Source: an uncultured Sphingobacteriaceae bacterium
GTDB lineage: Bacteria; Bacteroidota; Bacteroidia; Sphingobacteriales; Sphingobacteriaceae
DNA: 64,000 nt
Assembly (NCBI GenBank): GCA_946480915.1
Contig: CAMLLO010000015.1
Span: 1-64,000 of the forward strand
Direction: 5' to 3'
The translations under genes and the position numbers were made by a program. The first letter of the stretch is position 1, and each line of letters opens with the position of its first letter. Below are positions 43,429 to 52,786 of this stretch, piece by piece. The notes below the pieces were generated by a model. That model was not told where the DNA came from, ran no database searches, and was given only the letters and a program-made list of their open reading frames with translations.

Positions 43429-44913
43429 ATGGCCAGAATATTTACCATAACAGAAGGATTAGAAAATATGGGCGCTTTGCGCACTGGTGGACAGGGGTCT
43501 GTCTACAAAGGGCGACGTACAGGCCAGATTATCACCGCTGTTAAGTTGTTACCAACGCCAATTCATGCCGAAAATAACGATGATAAGAATTTCAGAGATT
43601 TCCAAAACGAGGTACTAAAGCTAAAAAGAGTAAATCAGGAGCCCAATCCAAATTTGGTTAAGATCTTAAACTCCGGAATTACCGAAAGCGGTTCCCTGCC
43701 ATTCATTGAAATGGAATACATAGAGGGCCCTGATTTAGAAGAGCTATTAAAACCACCTCATGACGCCGTATTCACCATTCGTGAGGTGATTAAGGTTGCC
43801 GATCAATTATCCAATGCACTTGCCCACTGTCATAAAGTAGATGTAAAACATGGCGATATCAAAAGCAATAACGTAAAGCTGAATGTACATTCGGGCAACT
43901 ATATGCTTTTAGATTTCGGTTTGGCGGTAATGTCTGATGAGCAACGCCGCACCAGCCTGCGGCACGCCGGAGCCATTGAATTTATGGCGCCCGAGCAAAA
44001 CTCTGGCGAAATGCTTTTTGAAACCGACGTCTACAGTTTTGGCGTGGTGCTTTTCGAGCTTGTGGCCGGAAGCGTCCCTTTTCCTTTACAGGATAATGGA
44101 GAAACGTCCAGAAATGCAGTAATGATTTCGCACCTTGAAATGCCAGTACCGGATATCCTCGAGCTACGGAGAAAAAATCTTCCGAGGAAATGGTCGGACG
44201 AGAAAAAAGAGCTCGAAATGCGTGTACCAGTATGGTTGCTCAGCATCATTGCAAAATGCCTGGAAAAAAAACCCGAGAACAGGTTTAGAAACGGCATGGA
44301 ACTTCACGAAACGATCATACTGAACAGCACATCGCAAATTGACGCTTATAATCCCGGATCCGGATTCAGCCATTTGGCTGTACTTCAGAGTGAAAACGAG
44401 CGTTTAAAAAGTCTTCTGTTGCAATATCAGCAAGCAATTAAAAAAAATGGTGCGCCTGGGTTAACCGCTGTACAGAACACGAAACTGCAAAGCGAAGCTG
44501 CCGCTTATACCACCCACTCAGAAGGGGCAAAATCCAAAAGTCGCCAGTCGACGGCAAAGGCTTTAAAACCCGTGTTGATAGGTTTGATCATTCTTCTTTC
44601 ATCCCTTGGCATGTTCGCCGGGTTCTCTATTATAAACAACCGGAGCGCTTCAGCAGAATTAGACACAGCAGCCCTCTTTGCTGAAAAACAACGAATGAGA
44701 GATTCTATTGTAGCGCTGGAACGTTTAAATGCAAGACACGTTCAGGATTCTGTTGATCTGGCCAGAAGATATTATACCTTAAAAGAGAAGATAAACCAGG
44801 AAACAAAGCAGCAAGAGGAGATTCTGGCTAAACAAGAACTTGACTCAACAAAAAAAGAAGAGAAGAAAAGAAGAAGAAAGTTTTTTGACATAATATTTGA
44901 AAAACGCGACTAA
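43429..44913 (+). CDS. Membrane Ser/Thr protein kinase, first of two
   Basis: 494 residues. Kinase domain ~10-310: glycine loop RTGGQGSVYKG, K39 (AVK), catalytic loop H141-G-D143-I-K-S-N-N (HGD in place of HRD), D162-F-G, and MAPEQ in the activation segment. K39, D143, N148 and D162 are all present, so activity is expected. The lack of the HRD Arg suggests regulation unlike RD kinases. A membrane span lies at ~381-403 (VLIGLIILLSSLGMFAGFSI). A short coiled, highly charged periplasmic tail ends in KKRRRKFFDIIFEKRD. It is cotranscribed with the next kinase, 26 bases away. Confidence 0.93.
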   Translation: MARIFTITEGLENMGALRTGGQGSVYKGRRTGQIITAVKLLPTPIHAENNDDKNFRDFQNEVLKLKRVNQEPNPNLVKILNSGITESGSLPFIEMEYIEGPDLEELLKPPHDAVFTIREVIKVADQLSNALAHCHKVDVKHGDIKSNNVKLNVHSGNYMLLDFGLAVMSDEQRRTSLRHAGAIEFMAPEQNSGEMLFETDVYSFGVVLFELVAGSVPFPLQDNGETSRNAVMISHLEMPVPDILELRRKNLPRKWSDEKKELEMRVPVWLLSIIAKCLEKKPENRFRNGMELHETIILNSTSQIDAYNPGSGFSHLAVLQSENERLKSLLLQYQQAIKKNGAPGLTAVQNTKLQSEAAAYTTHSEGAKSKSRQSTAKALKPVLIGLIILLSSLGMFAGFSIINNRSASAELDTAALFAEKQRMRDSIVALERLNARHVQDSVDLARRYYTLKEKINQETKQQEEILAKQELDSTKKEEKKRRRKFFDIIFEKRD

Positions 44914-44939
44914 AGAAATTTCAAAAACGCATGAAATAA

Positions 44940-46625
44940 ATGGGTAAAGTATTTACAATAACAGAAGGCTTGGAAAATATGGGCGCTTTGCGCACCGGAG
45001 GACAGGGTTCTGTCTACAAAGGTAGACGCATTGGCGAAATCATAAGCGCAGTGAAACTTTTACCCACTCCTATTCATACAGAAAATAACGATGATAAAAA
45101 CTTCAGAGACTTTCAGAACGAAGTAGAAAAGCTGAAAAAAGTTAATGAAGAACCCAATCCTAACGTGGTAAAGATTCTTAATTCTGGCATTACAGAAAGT
45201 GGCTCCTTCCCTTTTATAGAGATGGAATTTATAGAAGGGCCAGATCTGGAAGAACTTCTTAAACCACCTCACGACAAGGTTTTTAGCATCCGAGAAGTAA
45301 TTAAAGTGGCCGATCAACTATCAAACGCGTTGGCTCACTGTCATAAGGTCTCGGTTAAACACGGCGACATAAAAAGCAATAACGTAAAATTCAATATCCG
45401 TTCGGGAAATTATATTTTGCTTGATTTTGGCCTTTCGGTAATGTCCGACGAACAACGGCGCAGCAGTTTGCGCCATGCCGGCGCCATCGAGTTCATGGCT
45501 CCTGAGCAGAATGAGGGGAAAATGCTTTTCCAGACCGACGTTTATAGCTTTGGAGTAATTCTGTTTGAATTGTTAGCAGGTGTTGTGCCTTTCCCTTTAC
45601 AGGATAATGGAGAAACGGCAAGAAATACAGTGATGGTTTCCCATATGGAAACCCCCGTTCCGGATGTAATAGAGCTACGAAGAAAAAACCTGCCCGATAC
45701 CTGGGCCGCCGAAAAAAAAGAAAGTGAAATGCAGGTACCTGCCTGGTTGCTGGGAATTCTTGCTAAATGCCTTGAAAAAAACCCCGAGAATCGTTTCAAA
45801 GACGGTGTCGAGCTGCATGAAGCAATAATCTCTAATAGTATTTTGTCGGTCAGAGAACCGGCTGACCGGGCTAAAAGCGTTGCTGTATTGCAAAGCGAAG
45901 TTGACCGTTTAAACGCACTTTTACTACAATACCAGGAAGCAGCAGTTACCACGCCGGGCCTTGCAGCCATACAAAAAGACCAACTTGATGAGGAAATATA
46001 TGGTCGCGGCAAAAGATCATCAGTAAGCATCTCGAAGCCGATCTTTTTCACTTTAATGATTCTCCTTGTTGCCCTGGGAGGATTTGCGGCATTCTCCTTA
46101 TTTAATAAAGATAGAAACAGCATTACCGAAGATTTGAGTACAGTAAGTACGGATAGTCTCAATACTACCGATAGCGCCAAGCTGACTGATCAACAGAAAG
46201 AACAGAGCGAGCGAGAAGCCATAAGGCGACGCACAGCACGCGCAATTGCCCGCAGAGATTCTACCAGGCTGGCCGACAGCATTAATCAGATCCAGCAAGA
46301 TCAAGCACCGCCCGTTGAAGATGGAACTAAGGACAATGAAACAGTGATAGATAGCACCGCCGAGACACCCTTGGGCAGTACAGATACTGATCCACCCAAA
46401 ACACCAGATCGAAAAAAATACACGGTTGTAGTAAACAAAGCTTTTTTTTATTCCGAACCCAACCTTCGCACAAAAAGAACCGCACATCTTGTTCCTTGGA
46501 ACACTCCGGAGCTTACTGCACTGGATGAAAAAAACGGATTTATATATGTTGTTTTCTTTAATACTGCCGGCCAGATTACAAAGGGCTGGCTAAGAAAAAG
46601 TGATCTGAAAAGAATTGGCAGATAA
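44940..46625 (+). CDS. Membrane Ser/Thr protein kinase with periplasmic SH3-like domain, second of two
   Basis: 561 residues. The kinase half is nearly identical to the preceding kinase, with the same K39, HGD143, N148 and DFG162. A span lies at ~366-388 (IFFTLMILLVALGGFAAFSLF). The outer part has a low-complexity linker and a C-terminal SH3-like domain at ~489-560 (YTVVVNKAFFYSEPNLRTKR, LTALDEKNGFIYVVFF, KGWLRKSDLKRI), a domain type often tied to cell-wall binding. So the pair shares one kinase module but has different sensors. The gene is not followed by a PP2C phosphatase in this window. Confidence 0.93.
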   Translation: MGKVFTITEGLENMGALRTGGQGSVYKGRRIGEIISAVKLLPTPIHTENNDDKNFRDFQNEVEKLKKVNEEPNPNVVKILNSGITESGSFPFIEMEFIEGPDLEELLKPPHDKVFSIREVIKVADQLSNALAHCHKVSVKHGDIKSNNVKFNIRSGNYILLDFGLSVMSDEQRRSSLRHAGAIEFMAPEQNEGKMLFQTDVYSFGVILFELLAGVVPFPLQDNGETARNTVMVSHMETPVPDVIELRRKNLPDTWAAEKKESEMQVPAWLLGILAKCLEKNPENRFKDGVELHEAIISNSILSVREPADRAKSVAVLQSEVDRLNALLLQYQEAAVTTPGLAAIQKDQLDEEIYGRGKRSSVSISKPIFFTLMILLVALGGFAAFSLFNKDRNSITEDLSTVSTDSLNTTDSAKLTDQQKEQSEREAIRRRTARAIARRDSTRLADSINQIQQDQAPPVEDGTKDNETVIDSTAETPLGSTDTDPPKTPDRKKYTVVVNKAFFYSEPNLRTKRTAHLVPWNTPELTALDEKNGFIYVVFFNTAGQITKGWLRKSDLKRIGR

Positions 46626-46642
46626 ATACCTCGGCTAATCAC

Positions 46643-46954
46643 TTAATAAGAACTTCTCGCGGTTCTACGCGGTTTATATAAAGCTTTCATTGATTGAAGT
46701 CCAAATCTGGTTTTGTACCATTGAATAGCCCGCACCAGCTCGTCCTGTTCTTCTATCATCCGATTACTTATATTTTCAAAAATAAAAACGCATTTATCAA
46801 CAACCTCACATAAAACACACTGAGGCCTATCTTCAAGCCGTGATTCGGGAACCTTCGTTACTCTTATCCTAAGATCGCCACCATTTTCACATATAAAATC
46901 TACATGTGGAATATCGCGGAAATTTACTAACAAATATTTTCCTTCTATGTACAT
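46643..46954 (-). CDS. Hypothetical protein downstream of a receiver protein
   Basis: Start set at ATG 46954, which follows the receiver stop codon by one base (TAACATG); an in-frame ATG at 46993 would overlap the receiver by 38 bases. 103 residues (MYIEGKYLLVNFRDIPHVDF). The middle is rich in V, C, I and F (QCVLCEVVDKCVFIF) and the end is basic (YKPRRTARSSY). I do not recognise a family. Tight spacing suggests a role with the receiver. Confidence 0.6.
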   Translation of the reverse strand: MYIEGKYLLVNFRDIPHVDFICENGGDLRIRVTKVPESRLEDRPQCVLCEVVDKCVFIFENISNRMIEEQDELVRAIQWYKTRFGLQSMKALYKPRRTARSSY

Positions 46955-46955
46955 G

Positions 46956-47327
46956 TTAAAGCCGTTTAAGGTTCGAAACTCGATCAATTGCATCTACCAA
47001 CTGGCTCAGTCCAAAGGGTTTTGGGATGAAAGAATTACATCCGTATGTACCTAAAGATTCGAAAACCCGCGGATAGGCAGACATAATAATAACCGGAATA
47101 TGTCGGGTAGCCGGATTCGATTTAATCTGATGACATATCTCTCCTCCGTTTACGTGACCAATAAGATAATCAAGCAAGATAACATCCGGACTGTAGTCAT
47201 CTACTGTTTGTAAAATGCTTAAACTTTCTGCTGTTGTTTTCACCTGAAAATTTTCATAAGAAAGTGCTTCTTCTAAAACCTTTAATATAGAGGTATCATC
47301 ATCCATCACTAAAACCTTTCTGATCAT
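46956..47327 (-). CDS. Stand-alone response regulator receiver
   Basis: 123 residues, only a receiver domain. Acid pocket MDDD; phospho-acceptor Asp in ILLDYLIG; Ser in IIMSAYP; Lys in FIPKPFG. All key residues are present. Lone receivers pass phosphate on or act by direct protein contact. It starts 5 bases after the 98-residue protein and is in the same operon as the histidine kinase. Confidence 0.93.
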   Translation of the reverse strand: MIRKVLVMDDDTSILKVLEEALSYENFQVKTTAESLSILQTVDDYSPDVILLDYLIGHVNGGEICHQIKSNPATRHIPVIIMSAYPRVFESLGTYGCNSFIPKPFGLSQLVDAIDRVSNLKRL

Positions 47328-47332
47328 ATATT

Positions 47333-47629
47333 TTAGAGATTAAAACCATACAAAAGTGATTGTAACACAGACTCATCTATCTCGTTCAAATCGACAAGAA
47401 TTTCAGTTTCATCTATACCAAATGCCATTTGCCGGGGCTCCTCGCTAATATTAAAATAAGTATCGTATCCAACAGGCAATGTTTCTAAGCGGGGTCTCCT
47501 TACAACTGGGGTTAATGTAATTGTTACGTCGGTACTACCCTTGTCTATACTTTGAGTATTGGACAAACAGTACCTATATCCCTGTTCAATTAAATAATCC
47601 AGAATAGCTGGCGTTAGTTGGACCTTCAT
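47333..47629 (-). CDS. Small protein homologous to the N-terminal domain of the adjacent histidine kinase
   Basis: 98 residues. It aligns along its length with residues 1-80 of the neighbouring kinase: LTPxILxxLI-[ED]-QGYxY, then L-[TS]-P, P-[RK]-L, LPxGYxT, EPxQM and a final L-[VI]-D, about 35-40% identity by eye. No signal and no span, so cytoplasmic. I do not know this domain. It starts 121 bases after the kinase and precedes the receiver by 5 bases. Confidence 0.75.
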   Translation of the reverse strand: MKVQLTPAILDYLIEQGYRYCLSNTQSIDKGSTDVTITLTPVVRRPRLETLPVGYDTYFNISEEPRQMAFGIDETEILVDLNEIDESVLQSLLYGFNL

Positions 47630-47750
47630 TTTTCTTATTAAGATGTTATAAATTTAAAACTCTGGTACTTTCTAAAAAAGGTGGCAAGTACGCTTATTTG
47701 TCAGGGTAAATACCTGTTTTCACAGAAAGATGGTTGCGGAATTTTTCCGG

Positions 47751-49490
47751 CTATCCTATTTTTGCCGGGATACTGAAAAAGAATTTCGCACCTTTATTCT
47801 TTTCACTTTCAAACCAAATCTGGCCTTTATGTTTTCTGATAATTTCGGCAGAGATATACAAACCCAATCCACTGCCTGAAATGTTTTTTTCGCCCACCAG
47901 GCGGGTTCTTGAAAACCTTTTAAATATCTTATTCTGCTCCTCGAAAGGAATACCAATTCCGAAATCCTGAACACTTACAGTAACGGTTTCATAAATAGGA
48001 TCAGGAAAAACTCTAACAATAATCGAATTTCTCTCCGGAGAATATTTTATGGCATTTGAAAGAAGATTTGTTAATACCTGGGTAATTTTGACTCTATCGG
48101 CAATCACTCTGCAGCTACATGATTCTTCTATTTTAATACTGTGCTTTTTCTGAACTAATCTAAAATCTTCCACCGTTTCAGTAACCAGCTCAAAGAGGTC
48201 GAATTCTTCGAAATTAAGAGCGAGTTTATCAGAGCGAATGTGGGAAACGTCGAGCAAAAGAGCAGCCAGCTGTATCAACTTCTCTGCTTGTTCTTCAATT
48301 TTTTGCAAATACTTTTTCACCATTGGCGAAGCTCCCTCGATATTCACGCGTTGTAGAATCTGTGCGGATGCTTTGATAACCGTTACCGGAGTTTTCAATT
48401 CGTGGGTAGCAATACTTATAAAATCATCTTTTTCTTGCTGAATGGTGCGTTCATCTGTTATATCCTCGATTGAAAGAATATCAAGAATATGGTTATCGGG
48501 TGCTGAAACAGCACGCTTTGCATGAATAACCAGGATTCTTGATTTACCTGAAGGTGATACATATCGCACTTCGAAATTTTTGCAATTATGCTGCGTTGGA
48601 AGAATCTCATTAAACAACTCGTTTAGATGCTGCTGATCTAAACCCGGGGCTAATGTATAAAAACTCTTTTCGGATACCTCTTGTTCATTTAACTGAAACA
48701 GCTCGTAAAAGCTCTTACTAGCCGTTTTGATACTCAAATTTTGGTTTAAAATTACTACCGGCTCTTTACTTGTTTCGATCACATTACTCGCCAGAGACAT
48801 AGCCTCGATAGCCTTATCTTGAGATTTCTTTGTTTCTTCAAGATTATGAATTATGTAAGTAAACCCTTTATGCCTGTCCTGATCGTCGAACAGGGGAAAG
48901 ATTATGCTTGTCGCCCAAAAGATGGTTTCGTTTTTACAGGAATGAAATTCTTCATGCTTTACTTTCCCTTCTTGTAACGCAGCTTTCAATAATTGATGTG
49001 GGAGTTGAGTCCTTTTATCTTCTTCTGTAAATAAAACAGAGCAGTTCAAACCAAGAATCTCTTGTTTGGAATAGTCAAACAAATGCTCAGCACCTGAATT
49101 CCAACTATTTATATCTCCATTACGATTGGTGGTAAAAACTGCGTAATCTTGTATACTATCCAAAACTTGCTCGAAAAAATCTTCGCTATATCTAAAATAA
49201 CGATCGTCGCAGTAGTCCGAATCACAAGAAAAAAAATCCATCTGCGGCTCCACATCAATCAATAAGCGTGTATTGACTCCCGATGCAAGCATCTGCAATG
49301 GTTCGTGGGTTAACTTATAGAAGGTTTGGTATCCGTTTGGAAGCTCCGACAATTTTGGCTTCTCTTTCAATGGACTTAAATGTACGGTCTCCGAATCACC
49401 ACCGGCGTACAATTCGGATCTGGCAAGAGCATAGATATAGCCCTGATCGATAAGCGTTCCGAGGATTTGAGGCGTTAATAGAATCTCCAC
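47751..49490 (-). CDS. PAS histidine kinase with a small N-terminal domain of unknown type
   Basis: 579 residues, no membrane span. Order: unknown domain ~1-85 (LTPQILGTLIDQGYIYALA), PAS ~103-215 (DYAVFTTNRNGDINSWN), PAS ~225-345, HisKA with H363 (ATHELKTPVTVI), and HATPase ~465-578 with N box ITQVLTNLLSNAIKYSPE and G boxes DFGIGIPFEEQ and GSGLGLYIS. The end SIPAKIG is typical. The first domain also occurs as a free protein next door. A cytosolic signal (redox, light or ligand in PAS) is likely. The downstream receiver is its natural partner. Confidence 0.93.
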   Translation of the reverse strand: MEILLTPQILGTLIDQGYIYALARSELYAGGDSETVHLSPLKEKPKLSELPNGYQTFYKLTHEPLQMLASGVNTRLLIDVEPQMDFFSCDSDYCDDRYFRYSEDFFEQVLDSIQDYAVFTTNRNGDINSWNSGAEHLFDYSKQEILGLNCSVLFTEEDKRTQLPHQLLKAALQEGKVKHEEFHSCKNETIFWATSIIFPLFDDQDRHKGFTYIIHNLEETKKSQDKAIEAMSLASNVIETSKEPVVILNQNLSIKTASKSFYELFQLNEQEVSEKSFYTLAPGLDQQHLNELFNEILPTQHNCKNFEVRYVSPSGKSRILVIHAKRAVSAPDNHILDILSIEDITDERTIQQEKDDFISIATHELKTPVTVIKASAQILQRVNIEGASPMVKKYLQKIEEQAEKLIQLAALLLDVSHIRSDKLALNFEEFDLFELVTETVEDFRLVQKKHSIKIEESCSCRVIADRVKITQVLTNLLSNAIKYSPERNSIIVRVFPDPIYETVTVSVQDFGIGIPFEEQNKIFKRFSRTRLVGEKNISGSGLGLYISAEIIRKHKGQIWFESEKNKGAKFFFSIPAKIG

Positions 49491-49537
49491 AGGATTAGGA
49501 TTAAATTTTTTAATAATTCCTCGTTTAGCCAGCTATC

Positions 49538-49909
49538 TTAACTAGTATAGCAAGGCCTATTCCCACTTAAAACTTTATTTATTCCCAGGTACAATTCAGC
49601 AAGGTCAAACGACTTTGAAATAAAGAGACTACAGCCACCCCCCAGCAAATCAAAATTTGCTTTATACCCCGTTATCACAGGTAGATGCTTGGTTTCCCGA
49701 TTACTTTTAAATTGCTTGTGCAATTCGGCACCACTTGCTGCGCCAAAAGCAAAATCTACAATAAGATCGGGGTTAAAATCCTGAATATTTTTAAAGATAT
49801 TATAGGTACGATCTAAGGTTTTAATTTCAAAACCTTCGTAATTAAGAGCCGTTTCTATAGCTTCTAATACCCCAATAGCATCATCGAGCACTAAAACTCT
49901 CTTTCCCAT
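49538..49909 (-). CDS. Degenerate receiver-domain protein
   Basis: 123 residues that align with the receiver at 46956-47327 over their length (DLIVDFAFGAASGAELHKQF against DVILLDYLIGHVNGGEICHQ). One residue is missing before the Asp (LI-VDF) and one in the VI-TGY strand, and KP has become KS (FISKSFDL). The acid pocket has one D less than usual (LDDA). Phosphorylation may be lost. It lies 47 bases upstream of the histidine kinase and is transcribed with it. Confidence 0.85.
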   Translation of the reverse strand: MGKRVLVLDDAIGVLEAIETALNYEGFEIKTLDRTYNIFKNIQDFNPDLIVDFAFGAASGAELHKQFKSNRETKHLPVITGYKANFDLLGGGCSLFISKSFDLAELYLGINKVLSGNRPCYTS

Positions 49910-50008
49910 ATCTGTATTTTAAGTTGTAAGAATTGCTGGGCAAAGCACGCTTTAACAGGTACATAAAGTGTGGCTTATAATGCCATTTCCCTTTCAAATA
50001 GATTAGTA

Positions 50009-50024
50009 CAAATCTACAGATTTG
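50009..50024. promoter_or_regulatory. 16-bp inverted repeat upstream of the receiver/kinase operon
   Basis: CAAATCT-AC-AGATTTG is perfect. It lies about 100 bases before the degenerate receiver start in the 270-bp space to the next kinase gene. Candidate binding site only. Confidence 0.3.
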
Positions 50025-50179
50025 CACCAGGGAAAAACTACGTGATTTAGCGGGTTAACTACTTGTTTTATAATACAGTAACAGAAATAGGAATGTTTAA
50101 TTGGCTTCTATATACTTAGTTAGTAATTCTGGAACTTCAAGAGTGGCCTGACAGCCTGAAACGCTTTATAAAAAAGTTC

Positions 50180-51790
50180 TCAGCTTAGTTCTTTAAATAT
50201 GATATCAATAGATGTGCCGGCATCATGATCGGATTGTATATCCATTTTACCGCCTAATAAATCCAGGCGATTCTTAATGCTATGTAAACCGGATCCTGCA
50301 GCTTTTAGCGCTATATTTTTTTTAAAGCCCTTGCCATTATCTCGTACACCGATAATCAGACTTTTGTTTTTTCTAATCACTTCGATCATCAATTCTGTTG
50401 CAGCTGCATGTTTAATGACGTTATTTACCAGCTCTTGTATGATCCTGAAAATACTTTGTTCTTTATTTAAATCGAAACGGCTTTTATATCCGGAAAATTT
50501 GGTATGGATAACAAGTTTTGTTGAATTAAGGCGCTTGGCCATCTCTTCAATAGCGGTAAACAAACCAAAATCGTTTAAAATAGATGGAGCGAGTTCGAAA
50601 GAAATGTTCCGGGTTTCTTTTACCGCTTGCTCTATCAGTGTATTTAATTCAGAAAATACCTTGTCGTCCTGGTTGGATTTTTTGTAATCCTGCAGTTTGA
50701 GCTTAATACCGTAAAGTAGCTGACTGACGCTATCATGCAGGGCTTCACTTATACGTTGGCGCTCATTCTCCTGTGTACGGAAAACTGCTGTCAGAATATT
50801 TTTCTGATGTTCAGCTTTAAGCCGCAGCGCCTCTTCCTCCATCTGCTTTCGCAGGGTAATATCCATTAATATTCCGACAAAAGACATCGCGGAATCGGGG
50901 CCATTTACAACATGTCCGCGGGCAGAAATGTAGGCAACAGTTCCATCTGCCTTAATTATTCTGTACTCGATATCAAGGTCCTGATGATGATCAATAGCTT
51001 CAGTAAACTTAGTATTTGCCAATTTTCGATCGTCGGGATGAATCATCCGGACAAAAGAATCTATGGTCTTTACTGCTTGATTGCTTAAACCATAAATATG
51101 ACAACTAAATTCATCGAGCCAAATATTCTTATTACTGATATCAATCTGCCAGGTTCCGGCTACCGAAGCATCCAGCGCCATCTCGAGCCGTTCTTTTGTT
51201 TCTTTTAGTTTCAGCTCGGCATTTCTTCGTTCAGTAATATCAATAACGGCGATATAGCACTGTTCTTTGTCATGATAAATATTGCGAAGAGCTATTCCTT
51301 CCATTTGCGTAAAAACAGTTGTGCCCTTTGCTGTTAACAAATTTAGCTGGCAACTTTGCTTAACAGAAGTATTTAAAATGCGACGCAAAAACACGTAGAA
51401 CGTATCCGCATCATCAGCATGAAGGAAACTCTGAAACCTCCGGTTTAAAATAGTGCGCTTAACACTTTGAAGCTGGTTGCTGCCCGTGGTATTTACTTCG
51501 AGAATCATTCCGTTGTTATCCAGAATAAAATATCCGACTGGGGCGAGATCATATAAACCGACAAATTTATGCCGCTGACTTTCAACTTCCTCATTAGACT
51601 GTTTAAGCTCATCATTTTGCATTTCAAGCTCGATGTGCTGAACCTGTATCTCGTGGAGAAGTTCCTGGATCTCTTTTGCTGAAAGGTTCACATCCTGGTC
51701 GTCCATTTTCCCAAAGATCATTTTCTCTGCCTCCTGACGAAACTTAGTAACTATTTCTCCCCTTGAATATAATGTCTTTCTAACTTTCAC
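50180..51790 (-). CDS. PAS histidine kinase of the NarX/DegS type (HisKA_3)
   Basis: 536 residues, no membrane span. A coiled region at ~35-75 (IELEMQNDELKQSNEEVE) is followed by PAS ~75-190 (LAPVGYFILDNNGMILEVN), PAS/PAC ~200-315 (YGLSNQAVKTIDSFVRMIHPDD), HisKA_3 with H352 (ERQRISEALHDSVSQLLYG) and HATPase ~430-535 (QELVNNVIKHAAAT, GSGLHSIKNRL). The family signals to LuxR-type regulators; one is encoded just downstream at 51924-52574, though that gene lies on the 5' side in the same orientation, so the regulator is transcribed first. The kinase starts 133 bases after it. Confidence 0.95.
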   Translation of the reverse strand: MKVRKTLYSRGEIVTKFRQEAEKMIFGKMDDQDVNLSAKEIQELLHEIQVQHIELEMQNDELKQSNEEVESQRHKFVGLYDLAPVGYFILDNNGMILEVNTTGSNQLQSVKRTILNRRFQSFLHADDADTFYVFLRRILNTSVKQSCQLNLLTAKGTTVFTQMEGIALRNIYHDKEQCYIAVIDITERRNAELKLKETKERLEMALDASVAGTWQIDISNKNIWLDEFSCHIYGLSNQAVKTIDSFVRMIHPDDRKLANTKFTEAIDHHQDLDIEYRIIKADGTVAYISARGHVVNGPDSAMSFVGILMDITLRKQMEEEALRLKAEHQKNILTAVFRTQENERQRISEALHDSVSQLLYGIKLKLQDYKKSNQDDKVFSELNTLIEQAVKETRNISFELAPSILNDFGLFTAIEEMAKRLNSTKLVIHTKFSGYKSRFDLNKEQSIFRIIQELVNNVIKHAAATELMIEVIRKNKSLIIGVRDNGKGFKKNIALKAAGSGLHSIKNRLDLLGGKMDIQSDHDAGTSIDIIFKELS

Positions 51791-51923
51791 GATAAGAGCG
51801 GCTATATCTCAATAACAATTAATGTTAAACATGTTCGCTTGCCTTCCAGTATTTTAAAACGAATTTAACATTTAAAACGTTGTTTATTACTGGTTTTACA
51901 AAACGGACCCTTGCCGATTATCA

Positions 51924-52574
51924 CTAATCAATTATTCCATTCCTCACGGCAAACCGAATTAGCGTGGCGGTATTTCTGGCACCAGTCTTCTCGAGAAGAT
52001 TTTGACGGTGGCCTTCTACAGTCCGGCGACTTGTAAAAAGTTTCTCAGCTATTTCATTATTGGTTAATCCCTCAGCTATAAGCAAAAGTATTTCTATTTC
52101 GCGGCGAGACAGATCTATGGCAACCTTTATTTCTTTAGTATCCTCTTGGGGAATGCTCGAAACTTTTGTTATAAATTTTGATGTTAATTCAGAGCAAACA
52201 TATAAATTCCCAGCATTTACGTGCCGTATGGCAAACATCATTTCGTCTTCACCGACATTCTTCAGTAAAAAGCCTGTAGCTCCTGAATTAATCGCTTGCA
52301 TAACATAGTTTTCATGATCAAGCATGGAAAGAATAAGCACTTTTGCATCTGGCAGGCGCTGTTTAAGTTGCTCAATTAACGCCAAACCATTTAGGTTAGG
52401 CATATTAATATCTGTCAATACTATATCTGGCTTAAGCCCCCCGTCTACCATTTGTAAAACCTCAAGTCCGTTTGTAGCTTCGCCCACAACGTTAAAGTCG
52501 GCTTGTTTATCCAATAGAGAACGAATGCCATTTCGCACAATATTATGATCTTCAGCTAATAATACTTTTATCAC
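51924..52574 (-). CDS. NarL/FixJ-family response regulator
   Basis: 216 residues. Receiver: MIKVLLAEDHNIVR, phospho-acceptor in IVLTDINMPNLNG, S in LILSML, K in FLLKN. LuxR HTH at ~150-210: LSRREIEILLLIAEGLTNNEIAEKLFTSRRTVEGHRQNLL. It is likely phosphorylated by the HisKA_3 kinase encoded next in the same direction. The target genes are unknown. Confidence 0.96.
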   Translation of the reverse strand: MIKVLLAEDHNIVRNGIRSLLDKQADFNVVGEATNGLEVLQMVDGGLKPDIVLTDINMPNLNGLALIEQLKQRLPDAKVLILSMLDHENYVMQAINSGATGFLLKNVGEDEMMFAIRHVNAGNLYVCSELTSKFITKVSSIPQEDTKEIKVAIDLSRREIEILLLIAEGLTNNEIAEKLFTSRRTVEGHRQNLLEKTGARNTATLIRFAVRNGIID

Positions 52575-52786
52575 TTCTGGTTTATTTTAGTTTAGAAAGG
52601 TAGCAGATTGAAACAAATATCTGTCTTAAAAAATTTTATTTTAATCAGATTTATACTTGATTTTCTTCGTGGTAACTACTTGGTTCTTGCCAAACTCTTT
52701 GACTAAACAATTGTTTTAAATTAAGTTATAATACAAAAAAAACTATTATCGCTTAACTTTCGTTTATATTATGTAAACCACACAGA

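Noticed and set aside
45542..46180. A 212-codon minus-strand frame opposite the second kinase
   Set aside because: The equivalent region of the paralogous kinase also yields antisense frames, as expected from shared codon use; no own motifs.
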